Below, one piece after another: positions 1 to 8,749 of a stretch of DNA of 64,000 nt; position 1 is the first letter of the stretch; every line of letters starts with the position of its first letter. The notes beneath the pieces are model-generated. The model worked only from the letters and a program-made list of their open reading frames with translations. It searched no databases and was not told the DNA's origin. A program made the position numbers and the translations under genes. The DNA is taken from assembly GCA_027078545.1 (NCBI GenBank), contig JALWXN010000004.1, positions 1,018,133 to 1,082,132 on the forward strand. Reading direction: 5' to 3'. This stretch comes from Nitrososphaeria archaeon. Its GTDB lineage: Archaea > Thermoproteota > Nitrososphaeria > Geothermarchaeales > JDFR-13.

Positions 1-24
1 GCCTCGAGAAGAGGGGGTTCAGGA

Positions 25-912
25 CTACCCCCTAACCCTAAACTCCTCGCTGAAGGCCTCCTCAAGGATCCTGAGCCTGTTATACCTCCTGACAAACTCC
101 TCCGCCGATAAGGATCCAGCCCTAAACTCCTCGACAAGCCTCTCCATCTCCACCCTGATCTCCTCCAGCCTCCTACGTATATAGTCGGAGACAGACTTCT
201 CCATATCGGCCATCGAGGTGACCTCTGCCGGGCGGTATGTACCAACTACCCTCCCATCCTCCAGGAGGACAACCCTGTCAGCCTCCCTAGCAACCCTAGG
301 GTCATGGGTATTCACGACGACGGTCTTACCCCTAGCCACCTCGTCACGGAGTAGTCCGACAACCCTACGGATATTCTCACCATCAAGCTCAGCAGTCGGC
401 TCGTCAGCCAGTATAATGTCGGGGTCGTTGGCCAGGGCGGCCGCGATAGCGACCCTCTGCTGCTCACCCCCACTAAGCTCCTCCACAAGCTTGTCAAGCT
501 TATCCCTGATACCAAGCCTCTCAGCCAGTGCCTCTACCCTCTCCCTCCTCTCACGCTCCGGTATCCCGAGTACAGACATGGGGAGCTCGATATTCTCCCT
601 AGCAGTCAGCCTATGAACCAGGTTGAGGAACTGGAACACCACGCCGATCCTCCTAAGCCTAAGCTCCTCAAGCTCATCCTCCCTCATAGCTGAGAGGCTC
701 CTACCCTCCAGCAGGACACGCCCCGAGCTGGGCATGTCGAGGCCCGACAATAGGTTTAGGAGCGTGGTCTTACCACTCCCACTTGGCCCCATAACAACTA
801 GGAACTCTCCACGGTAGACCTCCAGTGAGACGCCGCGCAGCGCCACTACTCCCGACTCCCCCATGGGGTAGACCTTAACGACATCCTCCACGACATAGAT
901 CGGGTCAGCCAA
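25..912 (-). CDS. ABC transporter ATP-binding protein, LolD/MacB type
   Basis: This is the ATPase of an FtsX/MacB-type ABC system and would power the membrane protein encoded just upstream. Visible motifs in order are the Walker A GPSGSGKTT (about residues 42-50), a Q-loop in VVFQ, the signature LSGGEQQR (about 145-152), Walker B with ADEPT and the switch histidine in NTHD. The family normally ends near residue 230. Here about 65 extra residues follow, rich in Glu and Arg and probably a helical or coiled-coil tail. The start is taken as TTG at 912 because a strong GGAGGTGA site lies about 7 bases upstream. It overlaps the permease stop by 8 bases, so the two are translationally coupled. The substrate cannot be read from sequence; lipoprotein or envelope-stress functions are known only for bacterial relatives. 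Confidence 0.93.
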   Translation of the reverse strand: MADPIYVVEDVVKVYPMGESGVVALRGVSLEVYRGEFLVVMGPSGSGKTTLLNLLSGLDMPSSGRVLLEGRSLSAMREDELEELRLRRIGVVFQFLNLVHRLTARENIELPMSVLGIPERERRERVEALAERLGIRDKLDKLVEELSGGEQQRVAIAAALANDPDIILADEPTAELDGENIRRVVGLLRDEVARGKTVVVNTHDPRVAREADRVVLLEDGRVVGTYRPAEVTSMADMEKSVSDYIRRRLEEIRVEMERLVEEFRAGSLSAEEFVRRYNRLRILEEAFSEEFRVRG

Positions 913-3613
913 CCCTACTCACCTCCAGGGTCACCCTCCTACCCAGGCGGGAGACATATACATAGGGTATGATAAGCGCCAAGACGAGGGAGACCACCAT
1001 GACTACCAGGTTAAGCTCGTTGAGGATTAGGGGGTAGATCACCAGCCTATCAACCGTTACAAACGTATTTATGAACTGGTTACTACTCCCATAGCCCCCT
1101 ATGAAGCCGGAGACTAGACCCACCGCAACGCTGAATATTATGACTGGCAAGATGAGTGAGTAGACGATCCTAACAGTGTATCTACCCATACCCCTAGCCT
1201 TCAACACAGCTATATCCCTCCTGAGGCTCCTCATATAGACCGACGATGCCAGTACCATGACTATCACGACGAGGCCAGCGCTATACACGTTGAAGGGGTA
1301 GAGGATCCTCTGGGACTGGCCAAACGTCTCTAGGAAGACGGCCTCCGGTGAGGAGGAGCGTCCAAAACCCGCCAACGCCTGGCCAGCATCCTCGAAGACC
1401 TGCATCACAGTTGTTAGCCTAACAGGCTCCCTAGACAGTATCCTGAAGGAGACTAAGGTATGTTGGGGCAGCCTATACTCCCGGACATTATCGTAGTGGG
1501 TCACAATCCCGTATACCAGGCCCCTAGGATCTATTAGGAGGTAGCCATCTATAGCCAGCCTGATACCCTCCTCATCCGGCGAGTACTCGCCCTCCCAGGC
1601 GGGGACAATCAGCAGCTCAACATCCTCGGGATACTCTCCGAAGAGACTCTCAAACATCGATGCGAACCTCCCAGTTGCATATACCCCCTCCTCGAGATCC
1701 GCCTCACCAGTGGAGAACATCCAGTCCTTCAGATTGAATATGGAATCCACCCTATCACTCGGGATGAGGATGCCTAGCGTCACCTCAGTAACCATCCCCT
1801 TATGATTAATGTAGGAGGGGATATCCATGACTAGGAGGGCGGGCTCAGACAGGGAGCTGTTGAGGAGTGTCCCAAGCCTGTCACCCAGCTCCCCAACCGT
1901 CGTCTCATTGACCACACGCATATAGATAGAGTATTCATACTCATACTGGGAGGCCCCTGTATAGTCGTTGATGAAGGCTATAGACCTACCCATAAAGACC
2001 ATGTAGTACATCATGAGGAATAGGATAAGAGCCACGAGGAAGGCTGTCTTTGGGATCATCCCGGGAAGCCTCATCGAGTATCTATAGGAGATGCTCCCTA
2101 CAGGCCCTGCAACAACGCTCGAGAGGGATCTGGTGAGCCTCGCTACTAATCCAGTCCTGTGGAGCACATAGTTGATGACGAAGTAGGGGAATATCACAGG
2201 GGCGATTATCTCCATAAACCCGCTTATCATGGCATAGATAAGTAGGAGGATCCCTAGGAGGCCCATGCCGAACATGTCAGGTGAGAAGGTGAAGCCAGAG
2301 GCCCACTCAACAATCTTTAGACAGCTAAGTATGAAGAGTATCGTCACGGTGGTCGAGGGCCTCCACTCAACCCTCTCCTCCCCATGTAGATAGACCCTAG
2401 AAGCCTCCAACGGCCCCATCCTCACAATCTGGCCATACACCTTCCTATAGGCCAGGAGAACAAACAAGGAGCCAAGGACAACCGTAGCCAACAAGACGTC
2501 TAGGGAGTAGAAGAGTGGGGAGACCTCTATAGATATCCCGACAACCCTGGCTAGGGAGTCCCCAGTCAGGCTGGCCAGTAGAATACCGATCAAGGCGGCG
2601 ACTAGGAAGAGGACGATAGTCACCACCAGGAACGAGAGGGAGATACTCCTACCACCCACACCCCTAAGCCTGAGGATCCCGATATCCCTCCTATAGTTCG
2701 AGACCACGAGATCCAGCACGATATACGTCAGGTAGATGGTGGCGAAGGCATAGGGTATACTCGACCAGGCTATGGAGAAGTTTAGGGCCAGGTCTATGAA
2801 GTTGGCGAAGGTGAGCTGAGACTCGATAAGGTTGACCCATGAGACCGGGCTGTCTAGTATGGCGGTCACCCTACCGCTCAGCTGCCCTGCCAGGGAAGCT
2901 GCATTCTCATTGATCGTCTCGACATCGAGGCCTAGATAGTCTAGGCTAACCCTGACAAGAATCTCAAGCCCACCCACAAACTCCTTATCCCCAATATCCA
3001 CAAGCCCAGGCTCGAGGAAGACAGTGTCAGGCGATAGCTGGCCGACAATCGGGACCTGGGGCCCAAAGGGGGCGCCCACAAACCCTATATCAACCTCTAT
3101 TACCCCCTTTACCCTGGTCTCTATACTCCCCTCCTCCCCATACAACCCTATTACAACAGGATCCCCAATATCAATACCCGCCAAATCTGCGAAGTCGGAG
3201 GATATGTATACACCCTCCTCAATCGAGGGATCCTCACTAATAACCTGCATACCCGACAGCTCGAGGAAGGAGAGGATATCCGGATAAACAATAGCCACGT
3301 CCATGGGTCCAGACTCATTACCCACCTCTACAGATGTGGGGTAATACATGAGTAGGGCGTAGGACTCGAGCCTATCATCACCCCCAAGGAAGTCGAGGAT
3401 CTCAGCCACCTCATCACCGGTATAGTCCCCCTCATACCTCATTATGAGGTGGGGCGTCACAGCATCCACCAAGGCCCTTATCCTCTCTATCCTCATAGCG
3501 TTTGATAGAACCATGGGTGTCGAGACAATCATGGATATGAGGATGAAGATTATGAAGAGGGTTACCAGCCTATACCCAGTCCTGGCAAAGTATTTATACA
3601 CCACACCAGGCAT
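905..3613 (-). CDS. ABC transporter permease, FtsX/MacB family
   Basis: A 902-residue membrane protein that pairs with the downstream ATPase. The N-terminus has one membrane helix (about residues 15-37), then a roughly 230-residue extracytoplasmic domain. A three-helix FtsX-like block follows (about 285-395), then further helices around 420-475 and 525-545, a second external domain (about 545-750) and a second FtsX-like block (about 760-895). This is the duplicated layout of large FtsX/LolE-type permeases. The ATG at 3613 has GGTGAG upstream. Such systems usually perform mechanical work on envelope substrates or export them rather than import solutes. No substrate-binding protein is seen in the window, which fits. 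First gene of a two-gene operon; the AT-rich stretch 3640-3687 probably holds its promoter. Confidence 0.88.
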   Translation of the reverse strand: MPGVVYKYFARTGYRLVTLFIIFILISMIVSTPMVLSNAMRIERIRALVDAVTPHLIMRYEGDYTGDEVAEILDFLGGDDRLESYALLMYYPTSVEVGNESGPMDVAIVYPDILSFLELSGMQVISEDPSIEEGVYISSDFADLAGIDIGDPVVIGLYGEEGSIETRVKGVIEVDIGFVGAPFGPQVPIVGQLSPDTVFLEPGLVDIGDKEFVGGLEILVRVSLDYLGLDVETINENAASLAGQLSGRVTAILDSPVSWVNLIESQLTFANFIDLALNFSIAWSSIPYAFATIYLTYIVLDLVVSNYRRDIGILRLRGVGGRSISLSFLVVTIVLFLVAALIGILLASLTGDSLARVVGISIEVSPLFYSLDVLLATVVLGSLFVLLAYRKVYGQIVRMGPLEASRVYLHGEERVEWRPSTTVTILFILSCLKIVEWASGFTFSPDMFGMGLLGILLLIYAMISGFMEIIAPVIFPYFVINYVLHRTGLVARLTRSLSSVVAGPVGSISYRYSMRLPGMIPKTAFLVALILFLMMYYMVFMGRSIAFINDYTGASQYEYEYSIYMRVVNETTVGELGDRLGTLLNSSLSEPALLVMDIPSYINHKGMVTEVTLGILIPSDRVDSIFNLKDWMFSTGEADLEEGVYATGRFASMFESLFGEYPEDVELLIVPAWEGEYSPDEEGIRLAIDGYLLIDPRGLVYGIVTHYDNVREYRLPQHTLVSFRILSREPVRLTTVMQVFEDAGQALAGFGRSSSPEAVFLETFGQSQRILYPFNVYSAGLVVIVMVLASSVYMRSLRRDIAVLKARGMGRYTVRIVYSLILPVIIFSVAVGLVSGFIGGYGSSNQFINTFVTVDRLVIYPLILNELNLVVMVVSLVLALIIPYVYVSRLGRRVTLEVSRVG

Positions 3614-3687
3614 ATACCCTACTCACCGCATTCCAAACATTAACGCCTTATCAAGGATATCTCTATAAGAGGTATTTATTAAGCTAA

Positions 3688-4296
3688 CTATATCAAAGAA
3701 AAGTATCTCCTAACTATCGTTTCCTCTATCTCCAAAAGATGGTGGTAATCCCTCAGGAAAACCTCCCTCAACACCCTCTTACGGAGTAGTAAAGAATCAT
3801 ATTTCTCATACGCCTCCGCCGAATCGATACTTGCTAGTAGCCCCATACCCACCAGCCTATCGATGGTGACACCCTTGTATAGAAGGTTGAGGAGAGCATG
3901 TCCACCCCTGAACATCCCATAGGTGAACCCGCTTAGTAGGTGGCTATACCCCCGGCTCGCCAGGAGAGCCTCCCCACCCACATAGTCCGACGCAAGGAGT
4001 AGGTCTATGGGGAAGCCCCAGAGATCACCCTCGGCAACAGTTATGTAGATAGCGTCACTATAGATAGCGTTTGCAAGGGCGATCCTCAACCTCCTCAATA
4101 AGGCTAGATACTCCTCAGCATCAACCTCGGGATCCCCCTCCCTCAATGGTTTAAACGGGTCTGACCCTCCCCTATCCAGGTGTAGGATTACTAACCCCTC
4201 CCTCACGGAGAACCACTCCTCAAACATGGATACATATTCGGGCGTCACATGGTTAGGATAATCCTCAACCCTGTACTCGACAACCTTCCCGCCCAA
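3688..4296 (-). CDS. Divergent crotonase-fold-like protein
   Basis: About 202 residues, function unknown. The open frame extends upstream to 4545, but that part is Ser/Pro-rich, unlike the rest, and antisense to the glycosylase gene, so a TTG at 4296 is proposed as the start. The middle of the protein follows the enoyl-CoA hydratase/isomerase pattern. A segment AEGDLWGFPIDLLLASDY matches the place where crotonases have the glycine-rich helix cap and the Ala-Asp pair. It is followed by a hydrophobic, glycine-containing stretch and a Gly-Leu-Leu-Ala-X-Ile element before the C-terminal helices. The N-terminal oxyanion loop (normally Phe-X-Ala-Gly-X-Asp) is not recognisable. I read it as a degenerate relative, possibly without catalysis. 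Divergent from the glycosylase with a gap of about 50 bases. Confidence 0.5.
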   Translation of the reverse strand: MGGKVVEYRVEDYPNHVTPEYVSMFEEWFSVREGLVILHLDRGGSDPFKPLREGDPEVDAEEYLALLRRLRIALANAIYSDAIYITVAEGDLWGFPIDLLLASDYVGGEALLASRGYSHLLSGFTYGMFRGGHALLNLLYKGVTIDRLVGMGLLASIDSAEAYEKYDSLLLRKRVLREVFLRDYHHLLEIEETIVRRYFSLI

Positions 4297-4345
4297 GGAG
4301 TACCACCAACCATATAGATGCCGGGGCCTAAGAGTAATATGTGTA

Positions 4346-4960
4346 ATGGATAGGCTTGGTGAGCTGGAGGAGCTGGCCAACAAGATTAGGAGTTGCACCT
4401 TATGTAGGCTCCACGAGAACAGGACGAACGCGGTCCCCGGGGAGGGTAGTGGATCCTCGGGAGTCATGTTTATAGGTGAGGCCCCTGGTAGGAGTGAGGA
4501 CGAGATGGGTAGGCCCTTCGTGGGGAGAGCTGGGCAGCTACTCACCGAGCTAATATCCCTCGCAGGGCTTAGGAGGGAGGATGTCTACATAACCAACGTG
4601 GTCAAGTGTAGACCCCCTGGGAATAGAGACCCCTTGGAGGATGAGATTAGGGCCTGCCTACCCTACCTGAGGAGGCAGATACAGATACTCAGGCCCCGCC
4701 TAATAGTGACCCTGGGTAGACACGCGGCTAAGACCATAGCCATGGAGGCCGGGAGGAGCTTCAGGGGGATGACGAGGGAGAGGGGGAGGAGCTACAGGGC
4801 AGTGGTCGCGGGGGTTGAGGTGACGATATTCATGACCTACCACCCAGCGGCAGCCCTCTACAACCCTGGACTACTCGAGAAGCTTAGGGAAGACTTTATG
4901 AAGATACCCAGCCTCCTAAGCCCCGGGAAGAGAGGCGCCACCCTAGACGACTTCCTCTAA
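4346..4960 (+). CDS. udg: Uracil-DNA glycosylase, family 4 (Fe-S)
   Basis: Removes uracil from DNA, the first step of base-excision repair of deaminated cytosine, which is frequent at high temperature. Four cysteines expected to hold a [4Fe-4S] cluster are visible at C17, C20, C88 and C104. Motif A is GEAPG (44-48), typical of family 4, followed by the GRPFVGRAG loop, and the active-site HPAA is at 166-169. The 204-residue length is normal for thermophilic family 4 enzymes. The ATG at 4346 is the first good start; no clear ribosome site precedes it. The gene ends convergently with the GNAT gene, the two stop codons sharing CTAA. Confidence 0.95.
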   Translation: MDRLGELEELANKIRSCTLCRLHENRTNAVPGEGSGSSGVMFIGEAPGRSEDEMGRPFVGRAGQLLTELISLAGLRREDVYITNVVKCRPPGNRDPLEDEIRACLPYLRRQIQILRPRLIVTLGRHAAKTIAMEAGRSFRGMTRERGRSYRAVVAGVEVTIFMTYHPAAALYNPGLLEKLREDFMKIPSLLSPGKRGATLDDFL

Positions 4961-5307
4961 TTCTTACCCTTCTTCTCAGCCTCTAGCCGCTCCTTGAAGT
5001 AGGCCTCCAGGTCAATATCCCTATACTCCTCAGCAAGGAGATCCCTCTTATCAGGGTTCTTGAGGAAGTAGTAGACACTGTAGCTACAGATGGGGACTAT
5101 CTTAAGCCCATTCTCCCTCGCATACTCGATAGCCTTCTCCACAAGTTTCCTAGCCAGTCCACGTCCACGCCACTGCTCAGGGGTATACGTGGCGTCGAGG
5201 AAGAGCTTACCATCCTCTTTGTGATACCTCAGGTATGCCTTGGACCCGTCGGGCAGCCTTATGAAGAAGACCCTACCAGTCATCTCGACATTAAAGTCCT
5301 CCGACAT
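4957..5307 (-). CDS. GNAT-family acetyltransferase-like protein (COG2388 type)
   Basis: A small protein resembling the short GNAT relatives of the YjdJ/NATD1 type, which are predicted acyl-CoA-dependent N-acetyltransferases with unknown substrate. Key features are a central LDATYTPEQWRGRGLARKLV acetyl-CoA-binding loop (Q/RxxGxG/A pattern) and a C-terminal IVPICSYSVYYF element holding the conserved cysteine. An in-frame GTG lies at 5325. A TTTATAA box at 5334-5340 would put the transcription start near 5311, so the ATG at 5307 is preferred, giving a nearly leaderless 116-residue protein. It shares the last 4 bases with the glycosylase gene on the other strand. Confidence 0.78.
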   Translation of the reverse strand: MSEDFNVEMTGRVFFIRLPDGSKAYLRYHKEDGKLFLDATYTPEQWRGRGLARKLVEKAIEYARENGLKIVPICSYSVYYFLKNPDKRDLLAEEYRDIDLEAYFKERLEAEKKGKN

Positions 5308-5372
5308 CCCAAGACCAGCTATCACGGAGGGGGTTTATAAATCTTCACCACGAGTCTATAGGTGATGCGGAG

Positions 5373-5942
5373 ATGGTTGTATACGACGGCGGCGAGATAG
5401 AGCCGATTCTACGGCGGATAAGGGATATGGAACGTGTCAGGCTGGCGATATTCGATATCGACAACACGCTTATAGACTCTACAGAGAGGTTTAGGAAGAG
5501 CCTCGAGGATGTGGCTGGCAGGAGGGTCGAGAGCCTTGAGGAGCTGGGCCCAGAGGAGAGGAACAGGTTCTGGGACGTATTCCTAAGCCCCAAATACCTC
5601 TACCTAGACAGGCCGATGGAGAGGGGTATTAAGGAGCTCCTGGAGAGGAGGGGCGAGGGCTACTACATACTCATCCTCACAGGGAGGCCGGAGAGGATGA
5701 GGGATGTAACTGTCGAGCAGCTAAGAGAGATAGGTGTGGAGTACGACGCCCTACTCATGAGGAGGGATGACGATAGGAGGCCCGACCACATCTACAAGCC
5801 CGTGAGGATAGGGATGATAATACAGGGGATAGACTATAGGGACGCCTCGATAGAGTATCACGAGGATATGCCCAAGACCATAGAGGTAGTGAGGCAGAGG
5901 TTCCCATACATCAGGATATGTGTCCACGGCCCCGAGACATAG
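5373..5942 (+). CDS. HAD-superfamily hydrolase
   Basis: A phosphatase-like protein of 189 residues. HAD motif I is FDIDNTL (about residues 28-34), with the nucleophile Asp and acid/base Asp two residues apart. Motif II is the Thr of ILTGRPERM. A lysine in HIYKP can serve as motif III. The acidic motif IV lies in EYHEDMPKT. The short insert between motifs I and II implies a small cap, so a phosphorylated sugar, nucleotide or protein remains possible as substrate. The ATG at 5373 follows GGTGATGCGGAG, which can act as ribosome site. It may be cotranscribed with the PDCD5-like gene 55 bases downstream, although that gene has its own AT-rich upstream stretch. Confidence 0.85.
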   Translation: MVVYDGGEIEPILRRIRDMERVRLAIFDIDNTLIDSTERFRKSLEDVAGRRVESLEELGPEERNRFWDVFLSPKYLYLDRPMERGIKELLERRGEGYYILILTGRPERMRDVTVEQLREIGVEYDALLMRRDDDRRPDHIYKPVRIGMIIQGIDYRDASIEYHEDMPKTIEVVRQRFPYIRICVHGPET

Positions 5943-5997
5943 GAGATACCCGTATATGCCCATCCCAAGCCTAATATGTATAGAGTGGTGGTAGGCG

Positions 5998-6366
5998 GTG
6001 GAGGATAAGGAGCTGGAGAAGATCATGCAGAGGAAGATGATGGAGTATATGGAGAGGCTCCGCAAGATGCAGGAACAGGGATCCGAGAAGGAGAGAAGGG
6101 AAGACATCCTCGAGAAGATACGCCCACTCCTAACCAGCGATGCATACAACCACCTAAAGAAGATAAGGAGTGGGAACCCCCGCCTGGGGGAGGAGATGAT
6201 CAAGATCCTTATAGAGCTGCTATACCTAGGCTATCTAAGAACCCCGATAGACTACGTAGTGGTTGAGAGACTCCGGAGGAAGCTTACTGGTGAGACGGGC
6301 AAGATCTACGTATATAGGAAGGGGGAGCTCAAGAACCTGGGAGACGCACTCACCGGAGACGAGTAG
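5998..6366 (+). CDS. DNA-binding protein, PDCD5/TFAR19 family
   Basis: A 122-residue archaeal member of the PDCD5 family (COG2118), small basic helical proteins that bind double-stranded DNA. The long charged N-terminal helix (residues 1-40, many Lys, Glu, Arg and Met) is followed by the family core IRPLLTSDAYNHLKKIR and the basic segment YVVVERLRRKLTG. GTG at 5998 is the likely start. An AATATGTATAG box at about 5973-5983 may be its promoter. The 3' end overlaps the secreted-protein gene on the opposite strand by 17 bases. The exact role in archaea is not established; in eukaryotes the homologue has been linked to apoptosis and chaperonin function. Confidence 0.88.
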   Translation: MEDKELEKIMQRKMMEYMERLRKMQEQGSEKERREDILEKIRPLLTSDAYNHLKKIRSGNPRLGEEMIKILIELLYLGYLRTPIDYVVVERLRRKLTGETGKIYVYRKGELKNLGDALTGDE

Positions 6367-6814
6367 CCAGGAGGGCCGCCCCCAACACGATAGCGATGCC
6401 CAGGACGATTGGGAGTATATCCACCCCACCCTTGACGGAGAAGCTGGAGGAGTAGACCTCCTCCCCATAGTCAGAGACTAGGATAAAGTAGTAGTAATCC
6501 CCAGGCTCTACATCCTCAGGCAGCCTAACGACCAGGGTTGCCTCACCACTCCTAGGGATCTCCAAGCCCACCTCGATCCTGCCTAGATAGATCCTCTCAG
6601 AGCCTGGAGACGTGAGATACACCTCGAAATACTCGACCTCCCTAGGACCATCACCAATATTCTTCACGTGGAGCATAACCTCCTCACCGGGTGAGAAGCT
6701 CTCACCCTCGGTGTAGCATACCAGCGACCTAGGGGCGCACTTTGGGCAGCCACCCATGACGAGGACTGGGAGGAGTAGGAGTATTATCAATATTAACGTG
6801 GCCGCCCTAGCCAT
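6350..6814 (-). CDS. Secreted, membrane-anchored beta-sandwich protein
   Basis: A 154-residue protein of unknown function. It begins with a signal peptide (hydrophobic residues 5-20, LVMGGC near the cleavage site; the cysteine could be a lipobox-type lipidation site but the fit is imperfect). After a CPKC pair there is a roughly 90-residue domain alternating short beta strands, of the kind found in CARDB-like cell-surface modules. A C-terminal hydrophobic helix (about residues 132-151) ends in a short basic tail, so the protein is anchored with its domain outside. Its start is 40 bases from the divergent aldehyde oxidoreductase gene and an A/T stretch at 6817-6827 may serve as promoter. Confidence 0.7.
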   Translation of the reverse strand: MARAATLILIILLLLPVLVMGGCPKCAPRSLVCYTEGESFSPGEEVMLHVKNIGDGPREVEYFEVYLTSPGSERIYLGRIEVGLEIPRSGEATLVVRLPEDVEPGDYYYFILVSDYGEEVYSSSFSVKGGVDILPIVLGIAIVLGAALLATRLR

Positions 6815-6854
6815 GCAAAATAATTTACTGGTGCCAGACTAATATTGTTAATCG

Positions 6855-8735
6855 GTGTCAGACTTGGCTGGAACCGGGTGGTACAGGAGGATCCTATGGG
6901 TAGACCTGAGCAGGGGGAAGTCCTGGGTAGAGGAGTATCCCGAGTCGATGGCCCATGAATACCTGGGCGGGAGGGGCTACGCCATACGAATACTCTGGGA
7001 CAGGCTGGAGCCCGGGACGGACCCACTCTCACCGGAGAACATAATTGTATATGCGGTCGGCCCCCTGACCGGCCTACCCCTACCCAGCAGCGGTAAGATG
7101 GTGATAGCCTCGAAATCCCCACTCACAGGTGGATATGGAGACGGAAATATAGGGACCAGGGCCGCAGTACATCTAAGGAAGGCTGGCTACGACGCGTTGG
7201 CAGTCACTGGAAAGGCGGAGAAGCCTGTATACCTCTACATAGACGAGAAGGGTGCAGAGATACACAGCGCCGAGGACCTATGGGGGCTTAATGCGGAGGA
7301 GATCGATAACGAGCTTGGGAAGAGGCATGGACGGAGGAGCGGGATACTCACCATATGCCCGGCAGGCGAGAAGCTGGTTAGATACGCAGTAGTTATGAGT
7401 GAGAAGGACAGGGCCGGTGGGAGGCCGGGTATGGGCGCGGTCATGGGTAGCAAGAACCTCAAGGCGATAGTGATCCATGGAGAGGGCGAGATCCCGGCGA
7501 AGGACCCGGACAGAGTGAAGGAGATAGGTAAACAGGCCTATTCAGACGTGAAGAACGCCGATAACTATCAGCACTGGATGAGCGAGGGCACTATGGCCAT
7601 CCTGATGTGGTGCCAGGAGATGTCTGTCCTACCCACCTACAACTTCAGGGAGGGCGTCTTCGACGGTGCCGAGAAGGTGAGCGGAGAGATCATGGCCAGG
7701 GAGTATAAAGTCTTCCAGAAGGGATGCCCCCAGTGCAACATGGTATGTGGAAACGTGGGTGAGGCCAAGACAGGGCCCTTCGCAGGGACGAGGGCTGAGC
7801 TGGACTATGAGAATGTTGAGATGCTCGGGCCCAACCTAGGAATAGACAGTCTAGACGAGATCATAGGCCTCGTCAGGATGGCGGACAACATGGGGTTCGA
7901 CACAATCTCCCTAGGCTCCGTACTAGGCTTCGCTACCGAGGCCTACGAGAAGGGCCTCATAACAAAGGAGGACCTAGACGGGATAGAGCCTAGATGGGGC
8001 GAGACGGAGAGCTATGTAGACCTGATAAACCTGATACTTGAGAGGAAGAAGTTCGGAGACACGCTGGCCAAGGGGACCAAGCTAGCAGCCCTCAAGCTGG
8101 GCAACGGGGCGATAGGATTCGCTATGCAGGTGAAGGGCCTCGAGGCCAGTGCATACGACGCCCATATAGCACATGGGATGGCACTGGCATTCGGCACTAG
8201 CCCTATAGGAGCCCACCACAAGGATGCATGGTACATCTATAGGGAGGCCCTGAGAGGCTTCGACGTAAACGATAGGCAGAAGGTGGAGGAGATAATCAAT
8301 CTACAGAGGATTAGGGGAGGGCTCTTCGAGACATTCGTGACATGTAGATTCCCCTTCGTAGAGGTGGGGCTAAACCTCGACTACTACCCCAGGCTCCTAG
8401 AGGCCGCCACCGGGCTTAGCTACACGATGGACCAGCTCTTCAACATGGCGGACAAGATCTACGACCTGATACGCCTCTTCTGGGTGAGGGAGTACGGCTG
8501 GTGGGACAGGCAGATGGACACACCCCCAGCCAGGTGGTTCGACGAGCCACTAACCAAGGGGCCGAGGAAGGGCGCCCACCTAGACAGGAAGATCTATAAC
8601 CAGCTCCTAGACTGGTACTACGAGATAAGGGGCTGGGATGAGCGTGGAATACCCAGGAAGTCCACCCTAGAGGCTAGGGGGCTTGGAAGAGAGGCCAGAG
8701 AGATAGAGTCGATGGGTATAAAGCTCTCCCCCTAG
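6855..8735 (+). CDS. Aldehyde ferredoxin oxidoreductase family (tungsten enzyme)
   Basis: Tungstopterin enzyme that oxidises aldehydes to acids and reduces ferredoxin in peptide or sugar catabolism. The length (626 residues) is right for the family. The cluster cysteines appear as CPQCNMVC at about 291, 294 and 298 plus a cysteine in VTCRF near 497, the spacing seen in Pyrococcus AOR. The N-terminal GTGWYRRILWVDLS, GGRGYAIRIL and GPLTGLPLPSSGK stretches are family hallmarks for pterin and cluster binding. GTG at 6855 starts it. Which subfamily (AOR, FOR, GAPOR or WOR4/5) cannot be fixed by eye. Single gene, divergent from the secreted protein and convergent with the methyltransferase 14 bases away. 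Confidence 0.92.
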   Translation: MSDLAGTGWYRRILWVDLSRGKSWVEEYPESMAHEYLGGRGYAIRILWDRLEPGTDPLSPENIIVYAVGPLTGLPLPSSGKMVIASKSPLTGGYGDGNIGTRAAVHLRKAGYDALAVTGKAEKPVYLYIDEKGAEIHSAEDLWGLNAEEIDNELGKRHGRRSGILTICPAGEKLVRYAVVMSEKDRAGGRPGMGAVMGSKNLKAIVIHGEGEIPAKDPDRVKEIGKQAYSDVKNADNYQHWMSEGTMAILMWCQEMSVLPTYNFREGVFDGAEKVSGEIMAREYKVFQKGCPQCNMVCGNVGEAKTGPFAGTRAELDYENVEMLGPNLGIDSLDEIIGLVRMADNMGFDTISLGSVLGFATEAYEKGLITKEDLDGIEPRWGETESYVDLINLILERKKFGDTLAKGTKLAALKLGNGAIGFAMQVKGLEASAYDAHIAHGMALAFGTSPIGAHHKDAWYIYREALRGFDVNDRQKVEEIINLQRIRGGLFETFVTCRFPFVEVGLNLDYYPRLLEAATGLSYTMDQLFNMADKIYDLIRLFWVREYGWWDRQMDTPPARWFDEPLTKGPRKGAHLDRKIYNQLLDWYYEIRGWDERGIPRKSTLEARGLGREAREIESMGIKLSP

Positions 8736-8749
8736 CCAACCCCACCTTT

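Noticed and set aside
4297..4545. N-terminal extension of the crotonase-like frame to 4545
   Set aside because: Ser/Pro-rich composition unlike the rest and wholly antisense to the uracil-DNA glycosylase start; typical of a shadow frame.
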